NCBI RefSeq assembly: GCF_004151485.1
Contig: NZ_SBFF01000005.1
Span: 239,007-303,006, forward strand
From: Sphingosinicella sp. CPCC 101087
GTDB lineage: Bacteria > Pseudomonadota > Alphaproteobacteria > Sphingomonadales > Sphingomonadaceae
Length of the DNA stretch: 64,000 bases
Reading direction: 5' to 3'
In this document: in pieces, positions 44,449 through 50,912 of the stretch
Layout: each line of letters starts with the position of its first letter
Position numbering within the stretch: position 1 is the first letter of the stretch
Translations under genes and position numbers: made by a program
Notes under the pieces: model-generated
What the model was told of the DNA's origin: nothing
The model's input: only the letters and a program-made list of their open reading frames with translations
Databases searched by the model: none

Positions 44449-44688
44449 ATGCCGCGCTACTATTTCCACCTGCACAACGACATGGATGTGAGCGACGAGG
44501 AAGGTATGGGCCTTCCCGACCTGGAGGCGGCGCGGGAGCAGGCGCTGGAGAATGCCCGCGTCATGGCATGCGTGAGCATCAAGGAACAGGGCAACGTCAA
44601 TCTCGACCATTATATCGAGGTGACGGACGAGCGCGGAGAGGCGTTGTTCAAGCTGACGTTTCGAGAGGCCTTCACGGTCACCGGTTGA
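44449..44688 (+). CDS. DUF6894 small protein
   Basis: A 79-aa protein that starts MPRYYFHLHNDMDVSDEEG and ends IEVTDERGEALFKLTFREAF, the full DUF6894 pattern. The family is abundant in Sphingomonadales and Rhizobiales; function unknown. The ATG 44449 matches the family start; the upstream TTG at 44440 does not. It is an intact relative of the broken gene at 8215-8468. Confidence 0.82.
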   Translation: MPRYYFHLHNDMDVSDEEGMGLPDLEAAREQALENARVMACVSIKEQGNVNLDHYIEVTDERGEALFKLTFREAFTVTG

Positions 44689-44775
44689 CGTCGTGAATGG
44701 CGCGACCTTCGCGCCGAGCGGCGCCCCGAGACGATCAAGCCCTTCCCGAGCTTCGGGATGGCGAGGTACGTCCGG

Positions 44776-45417
44776 CTAGTCCCTCCCGGCCCGGATCGCT
44801 GCCCCGGCCACGAACGGCGCCCCGGCCACCAGCAGCAGCGAGACGGCGCCAAGCAATTGCAGCGCTCCACCCTGATTGCCGCGCTCGACGAGGCCGGCGC
44901 CGAAGATGAGAAGAGGCACGGCAAGGGGCAGCATCAGGAGACCGGCAAGGGCACCGCCACGGCGCAGGCCGGCCGTGAGGGCGGCCACCCCCAGGGTCAA
45001 GGCGGCGAGGCCGGGCGTTCCCACCAGCAGGCCGAGCTCGAGCCGGACGAGGACATCCTGCGGCAGCTTCATCAGCGCGGCAGCGGGCAGAGCAGCGACC
45101 ATCAGCGGGGGGCCGAAGCTCAGCCAGTGACCGGCGAGCTTGGCGAGCGCCACCGCTTCTTCGGAGACTCCGCGTATCGCGAGCTGATCGAGCATACCGG
45201 CGGCGCGGTCCGGTTCGACGAGCCGGTCGACCGGAAGCAAAGCGGCGAGCAAGGCGGCCATCCACAAGGCGCCGCCGCCGGTCCGCGCGAGCAAGGGCCC
45301 GTCCGGCCCGACGGCGAACGGAAAGAGGGTGGCGACCAGCAGGAAGAAGACGAGCGGCAGCAGGAACGCGCCGCCGGCGGCGCTCTGCCTGAGCTCGCGA
45401 AGGACGAGCCCGATCAC
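44776..45417 (-). CDS. ccmB: Haem exporter protein CcmB
   Basis: A 213-aa, six-helix membrane subunit of the CcmAB(C) system for cytochrome c maturation. The start VIGLVLRELRQS on GTG 45417 and LVATLFPFAVGPDGPLLARTGGGALWMA in two parts match CcmB. Its GTG overlaps the ccmA stop (GTGA). With CcmA it releases holo-CcmE from the CcmC-haem complex. No ccmC follows here; the rest of the ccm genes must lie elsewhere. Confidence 0.9.
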   Translation of the reverse strand: MIGLVLRELRQSAAGGAFLLPLVFFLLVATLFPFAVGPDGPLLARTGGGALWMAALLAALLPVDRLVEPDRAAGMLDQLAIRGVSEEAVALAKLAGHWLSFGPPLMVAALPAAALMKLPQDVLVRLELGLLVGTPGLAALTLGVAALTAGLRRGGALAGLLMLPLAVPLLIFGAGLVERGNQGGALQLLGAVSLLLVAGAPFVAGAAIRAGRD

Positions 45418-45977
45418 CCGAGCTCCAGCTTCTGCGCGCCGTCGAGGCCGATCGGCTGGTGCGAGGCGGCGAGTACCGCGCCGCCCGCCGCCCGGTGCGC
45501 CGCCGCGGCGGCGGCGAGCCGATCGCGCCCTTCGGAGTCGAGCCCGTTGGCGGGCTCGTCGAGCAGCCAGAGCGGCGCGCCGCTTGCCGCGACCCGCGCC
45601 AGCACGGCCCGCTTGCGCTGACCGGTGGAGAGCATTCGAACCGGCACCTCGGCCAGATAGGCGAGGCCCATCGCCCCGATGGCCGGTGCCAGGTCCGCGC
45701 CGTCGAGGCGCGCCCAGAAGGCCAGCGCGTCGCCGAGCCGCTGGCGCTCGTCGAGCGCGGGATGCTCGTCGGCGAGCGCGCAGCGACCCGCCTCGACCGT
45801 CCCGGCCGTCGGCCGCAACAGCCCGGCGCAGATCCGCAGGAGGCTCGACTTGCCGGCGCCGTTGGGGCCGGTGATCATCATCGCTTCGCCGGGGCCGAGG
45901 GTCAGGCCAAGCCCTTCGAACAGCAGCCGGCCGCCGCGCCGCCCGGTGACGCCTTCCAGCCGCAGAAGCGCGCTCAG
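45414..45977 (-). CDS. ccmA: Haem exporter ATPase CcmA
   Basis: A 187-aa ABC ATPase, near the usual CcmA length. Walker A is GPNGAGKSSL, the signature is LSTGQRKRAVLAR, and Walker B is LWLLDEPANGLDSEG. No ATG, GTG or TTG exists in a sensible place: the protein appears to start on CTG 45977 ([12 protein letters not shown]), preceded by GGAGG at 5-6 nt and overlapping the upstream stop as CTGA. An unusual start codon or a start inside the upstream gene must be assumed. Confidence 0.85.
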   Translation of the reverse strand: MSALLRLEGVTGRRGGRLLFEGLGLTLGPGEAMMITGPNGAGKSSLLRICAGLLRPTAGTVEAGRCALADEHPALDERQRLGDALAFWARLDGADLAPAIGAMGLAYLAEVPVRMLSTGQRKRAVLARVAASGAPLWLLDEPANGLDSEGRDRLAAAAAAHRAAGGAVLAASHQPIGLDGAQKLELG

Positions 45978-46384
45978 GGTTCGCCTCCAGCCTGCGCTTC
46001 GATGGCGTGCATGTCGGCGTCGGAGAATCCGAAATGGTGGCCGGCCTCGTGCACGATGACATGGGTGATGAGCGCCTCGAGGCTGACTCCGGTCTCCGCC
46101 CATTCGTCGAGCAGGGGGCGGCGATAAAGGTGGATCATCGGCGGCAGCTCGCCCGATGCCCAGCTGCTCTGCTTGTCGAGCGAGCGGCCGCTATAGAGGC
46201 CCGAAATCTCGAACGGGTCGTCGATGCCGAAGGCCTTCAGCACCTCCTCGTCGGGAAATTCCTCGACGCGCAGCACCACGCCTTTCAGGTGGGAGCGGAA
46301 CAGATCGGGAAGCCGCGCGATCGCCTCGTCGGCGAGCCGCTCTATCTCGGCCGCATCCGGCGCGTAGGTTTGACGTTGCCCCAT
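45974..46384 (-). CDS. Small zincin-type metallopeptidase (DUF1025 family)
   Basis: A 136-aa protein with [19 protein letters not shown], the HExxHxxGxxD form of the metzincin-like zinc site, near its end; [17 protein letters not shown] and GLYSGRSL are also typical of the small MettPept (formerly DUF1025) family. The start ATG 46384 precedes [10 protein letters not shown]. It heads a coupled ccm cluster (CTGA overlap with ccmA). The family is widespread beside ccm genes in this order; its substrate is unknown. Divergent from phhB by 43 bp. Confidence 0.87.
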   Translation of the reverse strand: MGQRQTYAPDAAEIERLADEAIARLPDLFRSHLKGVVLRVEEFPDEEVLKAFGIDDPFEISGLYSGRSLDKQSSWASGELPPMIHLYRRPLLDEWAETGVSLEALITHVIVHEAGHHFGFSDADMHAIEAQAGGEP

Positions 46385-46427
46385 CGAAGAGCGACATAGG
46401 GCGGCGAGGCCAAGGGAGGAAGAGGCG

Positions 46428-46721
46428 GTGCCGAAGCTTGACGATGCACGCAGGGCGGAAGCGCTGGAGGCGCTGGCAGGCTGGACCCATGAAGCCGGGC
46501 CGGACGCGATCGCCAAAAGCTTCCGCTTCGCCGATTTCAGCGAAGCCTTCGCCTTCATGACCCGGGTCGCGCTGGAGGCGGAGAAGGCCGATCATCACCC
46601 GGAATGGACCAATGTCTGGAACCGGGTCGACATCCGCCTCACCACCCACAGCGCCGGCGGGCTCACCGACAAGGACATGGCGCTGGCGCGGAAGATCGAG
46701 GCGATCGGCGGCGGAAACTAG
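46428..46721 (+). CDS. phhB: 4a-hydroxytetrahydrobiopterin dehydratase (pterin-4a-carbinolamine dehydratase)
   Basis: A 97-aa enzyme that regenerates the pterin cofactor of phenylalanine hydroxylase; homologues also act as folate-pathway or moonlighting proteins. The active-site block [20 protein letters not shown] and [19 protein letters not shown] are complete. The GTG start at 46428 follows AAGGGAGGAAGAGGC. No phhA is adjacent. Confidence 0.9.
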   Translation: MPKLDDARRAEALEALAGWTHEAGPDAIAKSFRFADFSEAFAFMTRVALEAEKADHHPEWTNVWNRVDIRLTTHSAGGLTDKDMALARKIEAIGGGN

Positions 46722-46797
46722 CCGTCGGCCCGCCCGTCGCCCAGCGGCTTGCCCAAAGCCGGCGCCCTCACTAGATGGACGATCTTCCTGGGCATGC

Positions 46798-46888
46798 GGA
46801 GCGGTGGCCGAGTGGTCGAAGGCGCTCGCCTGGAAAGTGAGTATACGGCAAAACCGTATCGAGGGTTCGAATCCCTCCCGCTCCGCCA
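46798..46888 (+). tRNA. tRNA-Ser(GGA)
   Basis: Class II tRNA. Acceptor stem GGAGCGG (46798-46804) pairs with CCGCTCC (46878-46884); discriminator G, encoded CCA at 46886-46888. The anticodon stem is 46825-46829/46837-46841, with anticodon GGA at 46832-46834, reading UCC/UCU. The long variable arm has stem TACGG/CCGTA (46844-46858) and the T-arm is GAGGG-TTCGAAT-CCCTC. The 3' end faces a decayed recombinase gene. Confidence 0.95.
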
Positions 46889-47450
46889 CTTCGGAACAAG
46901 GGGCACTCCGCCCGCCGCCGGGGCTACGCCGTTCGCGGCGAGGACGCGCAACAGGGTGCCCTTCGAGCCCATGATGCGGACTTCCTCGCGATTCGACTTC
47001 CACCCGCTGCGCGGGCGCACGCAGATGATCGCGCCGGTAGCCGCCGTCCTCCGGCCGGATACGTCGCCGCGCGGTAGTGGCGAAGTCGCGCAGCATCGTC
47101 GGCGTAATCGCCTGCTGGGCCGAGCTTATCAGGAACGCCGACCCGCGCTCGGCATCGACCCCGCCTGGTCGCGGGTCGCCTTCAACCCGTCCATGCGATC
47201 CTTGAGCGCCGGGTGACCGAGTTCGGCGACTCCGCTTTCGATTGCATCATAGAGTCGCTTCAAACGCAGCCCGGTCCCCGCAGCGCGCCGGTTCAGCTCC
47301 GCGATCCAGAACCTCGGACAACACGACTTCAAGCCTGTCTGGATCGAGCAGCCGTTCCGCCAGATGATTGGCGACAAGATCGTCCAACCACTCCATCGCC
47401 ACGGTCCTGCCTTCACACGCCGTCACGCCCTGCCGCGCCTTCATCGATCG
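46889..47450 (-). pseudogene. Serine site-specific recombinase remnant (C-terminal part)
   Basis: Read on the minus strand, four consecutive pieces in shifting frames align with one recombinase C-terminus: MKARQGVTACEGRTVAMEWL (from 47444), LRLKRLYDAIESGVAELGH (about 47200), AITPTMLRDFATTARRRIRPEDGGYRRDHLRA in two parts (about 47000-47110), and IMGSKGTLLRVLAANGV (about 46920-46990) ending in VPKWRSG at the tRNA 3' end. At least three frameshifts separate them, and the N-terminal catalytic domain is missing. This is the large serine recombinase type with a zinc-ribbon domain that integrates at or near tRNA genes. Confidence 0.75.
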
Positions 47451-47739
47451 CTGGGCGGCCGACCCACACAGGGCCGAGCCGAGCCGATCGGAAATCGGGC
47501 ATAATCGAGCAAGTCGTCCGGGCAGTATGCAGGGCGGCGCGGCGTTCGGCGACGAGGCTTGCGAGCGAACACGCCCACTTCGACGCTCGTGACCGGCACG
47601 CGGTCGAGCCAATCGTCGGTGACGGTCCAGGTCGAAAGATCGACGTGACCATGCATACAGCGTGCGCCCGCCTTCCTCTCGCGCAAAGGCTCCGACACAG
47701 CGTAGCGCAGATAGGGGCGGACGGCGGCGCGGTTCATGG
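47451..47739. other. Unassigned segment between recombinase and VapC remnants
   Basis: About 290 bp with one minus-strand open frame (47441-47724, MNRAAVRPYLRYAVSEPLRE and VTDDWLDRVPVTSVEVGVFA) that reads plausibly but matches no family I know. It may be a further decayed gene of the old element. Confidence 0.3.
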
Positions 47740-48117
47740 CTCGCCCACGGATTGACCACCGTGATGCCGCAGTCAGCGAAGTCGGCGACGTGCGAGTCGC
47801 CAGCCGCGCCCCTCGCGAACGGACGATGGCCGCGATCAGCGCGTCGATCTGGCTGATCGGCTGACCGCCCTTCCGCCGCTCGGCCGCGATCTCGGGATAG
47901 GCGTTGGCTGCATCGGAATCGAACGGCAGCTCGCGCCCGGCGAGATCGACATCGAACATCGGCTGCGCGGCTGCCATTAGCGCATCGCGGCGGCGTCCTT
48001 CGGGCAGCAGCGCCAGACCGTAGAAGATTTCCGCCTGCGTCAGCGTAGTCGTGAACACCCCCGCAATCGGCTGCTCGCCCATCCAGGCGATCACCGCCGC
48101 GTCCGGCTCGCACCGCG
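47740..48117 (-). pseudogene. VapC/FitB-like PIN-domain toxin, truncated and frameshifted
   Basis: EPDAAVIAWMGEQPIAGVFT, TLTQAEIFYGLALLPEGRRR and ISQIDALIAAIVRSRGARLATR match a FitB-type VapC RNase. The first about 15 residues, with the active-site Asp of LDTNVISE, are absent and replaced by LysR sequence. The end (DFADCGITVVNPWA) lies in another frame after a shift near 47800. No antitoxin gene remains. It cannot encode an active toxin. Confidence 0.75.
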
Positions 48118-48317
48118 AATGAACCCGTTCCCGGCCAGCGTCGTTTTGACCCCGCCCGCGATCGCTCCAAGATGGGCATTCCTATCGAACGCCCCAATTT
48201 TAGGATGGCGCAACTTAGCGTTGCTTGTTCAATTTCGAGTGCGCGCGCGGCTCGGTAGAAACTGCCATGATCCGCCGCCGCAACGGCGTATCGAAGCCGG
48301 CGAATATCGAATGACAC
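48114..48317 (-). pseudogene. LysR regulator N-terminal fragment
   Basis: From GTG 48317, MSFDIRRLRYAVAAADHGSF and YRAARALEIEQATLSCAILK form the DNA-binding helix-turn-helix of a LysR regulator. After ERSRAG one base is lost; in the next frame the protein goes on as VKTTLAGNGFIRGA and then stops abruptly at the VapC junction near 48115. Only about 70 of 300 residues remain. Confidence 0.75.
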
Positions 48318-48319
48318 GT

Positions 48320-48829
48320 CTACGACAGTCGCTCCGACTGTGATTTCACACCATCGCTCAGTTGCCGCACGATATTTGTGGCTTTGCGGATCTCAGCTTC
48401 GCTGAGATTAAGGCCCATAGCCGATGCGATCAGAAGGAACTCGGCGTTGAGTTCGCGGTAGCGCGCGTCGCCTTTGCATGTAAGCCGCACGAGCTTCGAA
48501 CGCCGATGCTTCGGATTATCGATGAATTCCACAAGTCCCTCGGCCGCAAGCTCATCGGCCAGCCGCTGCATGCGCTGACGACTGGTGGGCCGCATCTGGG
48601 CAATTTGCGGCACAGTGAGCGGTCCAAGCAGCGCGAGGCTTCGCATGAAGCCGAAGGCGCCGCCGCCCCAGCTCGTGATAAGCCCCGTCTTCTGGCCGAG
48701 CGCCCGTATCCTGAAGAAACACTGGGCCACTTGGAGCATCAACTCCGCGATCGACTCGGCTTCGCTATCGACGATTGAAGCCGCGCCCTTTGCTGGAGCC
48801 GCACTGGTCTTGTCTTTTGCCGACGCCAT
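48320..48829 (-). CDS. MarR-family transcriptional regulator
   Basis: A 169-aa winged-helix regulator. The DNA-binding part is FGFMRSLALLGPLTVPQIAQ, then MRPTSRQRMQRLADELAAEGL and the wing FIDNPKHRRSKLVRLTCKG. The ATG 48829 (MASAKDK) is preferred over TTG 48865, which sits against the operator. Two palindromes with TTGACA/TGTCAA half-sites lie just upstream, between it and a small membrane-protein operon on the plus strand, so it probably represses both. Confidence 0.87.
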   Translation of the reverse strand: MASAKDKTSAAPAKGAASIVDSEAESIAELMLQVAQCFFRIRALGQKTGLITSWGGGAFGFMRSLALLGPLTVPQIAQMRPTSRQRMQRLADELAAEGLVEFIDNPKHRRSKLVRLTCKGDARYRELNAEFLLIASAMGLNLSEAEIRKATNIVRQLSDGVKSQSERLS

Positions 48830-48865
48830 CCCCGCCGTTCTCTTCTGCTGCACCTGTCGTTCCAA

Positions 48866-48911
48866 TTGACAACGTGGTTGTCAAGTTGCAGCATGACACC
48901 TTAGTTGTCAT
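48866..48911. promoter_or_regulatory. Two palindromic MarR-type operators
   Basis: TTGACAAC-GTG-GTTGTCAA at 48866-48884 is a perfect 19-bp inverted repeat. ATGACA-N7-TGTCAT at 48893-48911 is a second one; both share the TGACA/TGTCA half-site. Their centres are 27 bp apart, in the intergenic region between marR and the operon starting at 48962. Confidence 0.75.
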
Positions 48912-48961
48912 ACCGAGCCGGCTTTGGATTCTGTAGACCTCCAGCATTTGTGGGAGAATGA

Positions 48962-49243
48962 ATGGGTGCGGACACGGCTGGGGAGAGCGAGAGCCGCCTT
49001 GGAGTCGCTGGCGGCACCGCGCGACCCATCCTTCTGTTTCCGGCAGCACTTCTGCTCGGCTTCGCTTGGGATCACCTGCTGCGCTTGCCGTTCCCTGTTT
49101 CGAGAACCGGCATGTCCCATTGGATAAGCGCCGCAATCGCCGGTTTCCTGATACTCATTGGTATTTCGGTCTTTGCCGCAGGCGTCCGCAGCCTTTCCCG
49201 CGCTGCGACTCCGTTACCCACGAACCAGCCTGCCCGTGTGTAA
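48962..49243 (+). pseudogene. Truncated isoprenylcysteine-carboxyl-methyltransferase-like membrane protein
   Basis: A 93-aa ORF with two hydrophobic segments (about 22-40 and 53-75) and then GVRSLSRAATPLPTNQPARV, the linker that in ICMT-like methyltransferases comes just before the catalytic GPYRxxRNPxY block. It stops there, so the catalytic half is missing. It follows the MarR operators (ATG 48962, TGGGAG 8 nt upstream) and leads the VTT and intact ICMT genes. It may be expressed as a small membrane protein, or be a remnant. Confidence 0.6.
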
Positions 49244-49256
49244 GAACGCAGATCCT

Positions 49257-49901
49257 ATGCGTGTTTCGACGCCCGGGGTGATATCTCGCCTGGTTGTTAT
49301 CGGCGTTTTGTCGCTTGTGCTTGCCTCCTGCGCAACGATCCCGACTCCCGAAGAGGCCAACGACGCCGTTCTGACCCTCCGACAATATAGAAGCTGGGCG
49401 TGGGCCGCGGGTATTGTGCTCATCTGGGCTGATGTGGTGCTGCCGGTGCCGCAGACTGCTGTGATCGCCGCACTTGGCATCATCTATGGGACGCTGCTCG
49501 GCGGATTGTTGGGCAGCATCGCCCTAATCACCGGCGGCCTTCTCGGCTATGGCCTGATGCTCACTTCTGCGCGGCGTGTCGTGCTTCGCCTTGCTGGGCC
49601 TCACTCTCTGCAAAAGGCCGAGGGACTGTTCGATCGGAGCGGTGCTTGGGCAATCATCCTCACCCGCAGTTTTCCCTACAGCAGCGCCGAGATCATGGTC
49701 TTTCTCGCCGGACTTGCGCGCATGCCGATGAAGAAGTTTGTCGCAGCGCTGACCATCGGCAGCGTGCCCACGGCATTCGTTTTTGCGGCGATTGGCGATG
49801 GTTGGGCGGCCCAGCCGATCGTGGCGCTGGTTGTAAGCTACGTGCTCCCCGTCCTGATGCTGCCCATGGTGCTTTATGTTCTCAGGCAGGGGTCCAGGTA
49901 G
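49257..49901 (+). CDS. VTT/DedA-like membrane protein
   Basis: A 214-aa protein with five to six hydrophobic segments. The centre (ALGIIYGTLLGGLLGSIALI then GGLLGYGLMLTSARRVV, RSFPYSSAEIMVFLAGLARM) is the VTT domain of DedA/SNARE-associated proteins, linked to lipid scrambling or flipping. A LVLASCAT stretch near the N-terminus looks like a lipobox and could be processed. ATG 49257. It lies between the ICMT fragment and the intact ICMT gene, 13 and 2 bp apart, so they form one operon. Confidence 0.8.
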   Translation: MRVSTPGVISRLVVIGVLSLVLASCATIPTPEEANDAVLTLRQYRSWAWAAGIVLIWADVVLPVPQTAVIAALGIIYGTLLGGLLGSIALITGGLLGYGLMLTSARRVVLRLAGPHSLQKAEGLFDRSGAWAIILTRSFPYSSAEIMVFLAGLARMPMKKFVAALTIGSVPTAFVFAAIGDGWAAQPIVALVVSYVLPVLMLPMVLYVLRQGSR

Positions 49902-49903
49902 AA

Positions 49904-50479
49904 ATGTCGACACTGGTCATCGTTCTCCGCGTCGTCTCCCTGTTAGCCTTTGCGGCAACCATGTTGCTGACTGACGGCGGGCGTGATCGTAAACGTAGCA
50001 GGGACGGTGACCAGCGTCGCGGCGACCGAGTTCCGGTCACCGCGAACTTCGCGGCTTTCGGACTGTTCCTCGCTCTCCTGGCTACCTTCACCGGCGACCC
50101 TGAGGATCCGGCGGCCTTGCCGCTGGCGCTGTGCGGATGCCTTTTCGCATTAGTAGGGGCGGCTTTCGTTCTCAGGTCCCGGGCGGCGCTCGGCGCGGCA
50201 TGGAGCTTCGTGCCCGTGGCAGATCGAAGAACAGGCCCCATCACGACAGGCCCGTATCGCCTCGTACGTCACCCCATCTATCTCGGCCTGTCGCTATGGG
50301 CGATGGGCGTAGCCGTCGCCTTCAGCAACTGGGCCACCGTCGCAACTGTATTTTGCGCGATTTTGCCGACCTTCCTTTGGCGTGCAAGGGCGGAGGAAAA
50401 GCTGCTGGCCGCTACGTTTGGCGAGCGTTATGCTCATTACCAAGCGCTAACCAAGATGATGATCCCCTATCTTCTGTAA
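49904..50479 (+). CDS. Isoprenylcysteine carboxyl methyltransferase-family protein
   Basis: A 191-aa membrane methyltransferase of the ICMT/PEMT superfamily. Helices lie at about 3-22, 45-62 and 70-90; the SAM-binding core is TTGPYRLVRHPIYLGLSLWA and ARAEEKLLAATFGERYAHY near the C-terminus, both typical. Bacterial members methylate small lipids or unknown acceptors. The start at 49904 lies 2 bp after the VTT gene stop. The MarR regulator with its two operators is the likely controller. Confidence 0.85.
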   Translation: MSTLVIVLRVVSLLAFAATMLLTDGGRDRKRSRDGDQRRGDRVPVTANFAAFGLFLALLATFTGDPEDPAALPLALCGCLFALVGAAFVLRSRAALGAAWSFVPVADRRTGPITTGPYRLVRHPIYLGLSLWAMGVAVAFSNWATVATVFCAILPTFLWRARAEEKLLAATFGERYAHYQALTKMMIPYLL

Positions 50480-50912
50480 ACCTTGGAAACTCGGGTTGAG
50501 CGAGCTGACCCGGCACTTTGGCCTCAATTTCCGATAGCCCGCGCTTCGGACCACCGTTTGAAGCAGGCGGGCGGGCCCTAAAAGCAGGGAAGCGCCGTGA
50601 CGAGACTACCTCATTTTCGTGGCTTCAGCGCATTGAACGCCGGAGGCGGGAAAATCCGACGGGTGCCTGTCTGTCGCTGCTGCCATCCGTGATTTGCACT
50701 GTCGGCACTGCCGTTTTCATTGGCCGTAGCGGCGGTGACGGACGCGGCCCACGACGTCGGAATCATCGGCGGAGCACCAAGGTGCTGGCGCTCGATCCCA
50801 GGCGCGAAGACTGGCCTATCGGGCGCGATCGTTCACGGTTATTTGGTGCGGGAGCGAAACCAACTCTGGTCAATCTCGTTTTCTGATCGGATGCACTTGA
50901 TCGGGAGGATGC
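50480..50912. other. Gap without a recognisable gene
   Basis: A 433-bp stretch. A plus-strand open frame (50518-50886) has no family features and unusual composition, and I do not consider it coding. The last bases hold the kinase ribosome-binding site (GGGAGG). The kinase promoter probably lies in the final 150 bp. Confidence 0.5.

Noticed and set aside
46718..47020. Minus-strand open frame with RDSNPRYGFAVYSLS
   Set aside because: The middle is the complement of the tRNA-Ser gene; only the upstream part (IMGSKGTLL) is recombinase and is listed in the pseudogene.
49257..49330. VTT protein as a lipoprotein
   Set aside because: LVLASCAT resembles a lipobox, but several membrane helices follow, so a membrane-segment reading is as good; not called.
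50518..50886. Open frame before the hybrid kinase
   Set aside because: No family features, no ribosome-binding site, and composition unlike neighbouring genes.
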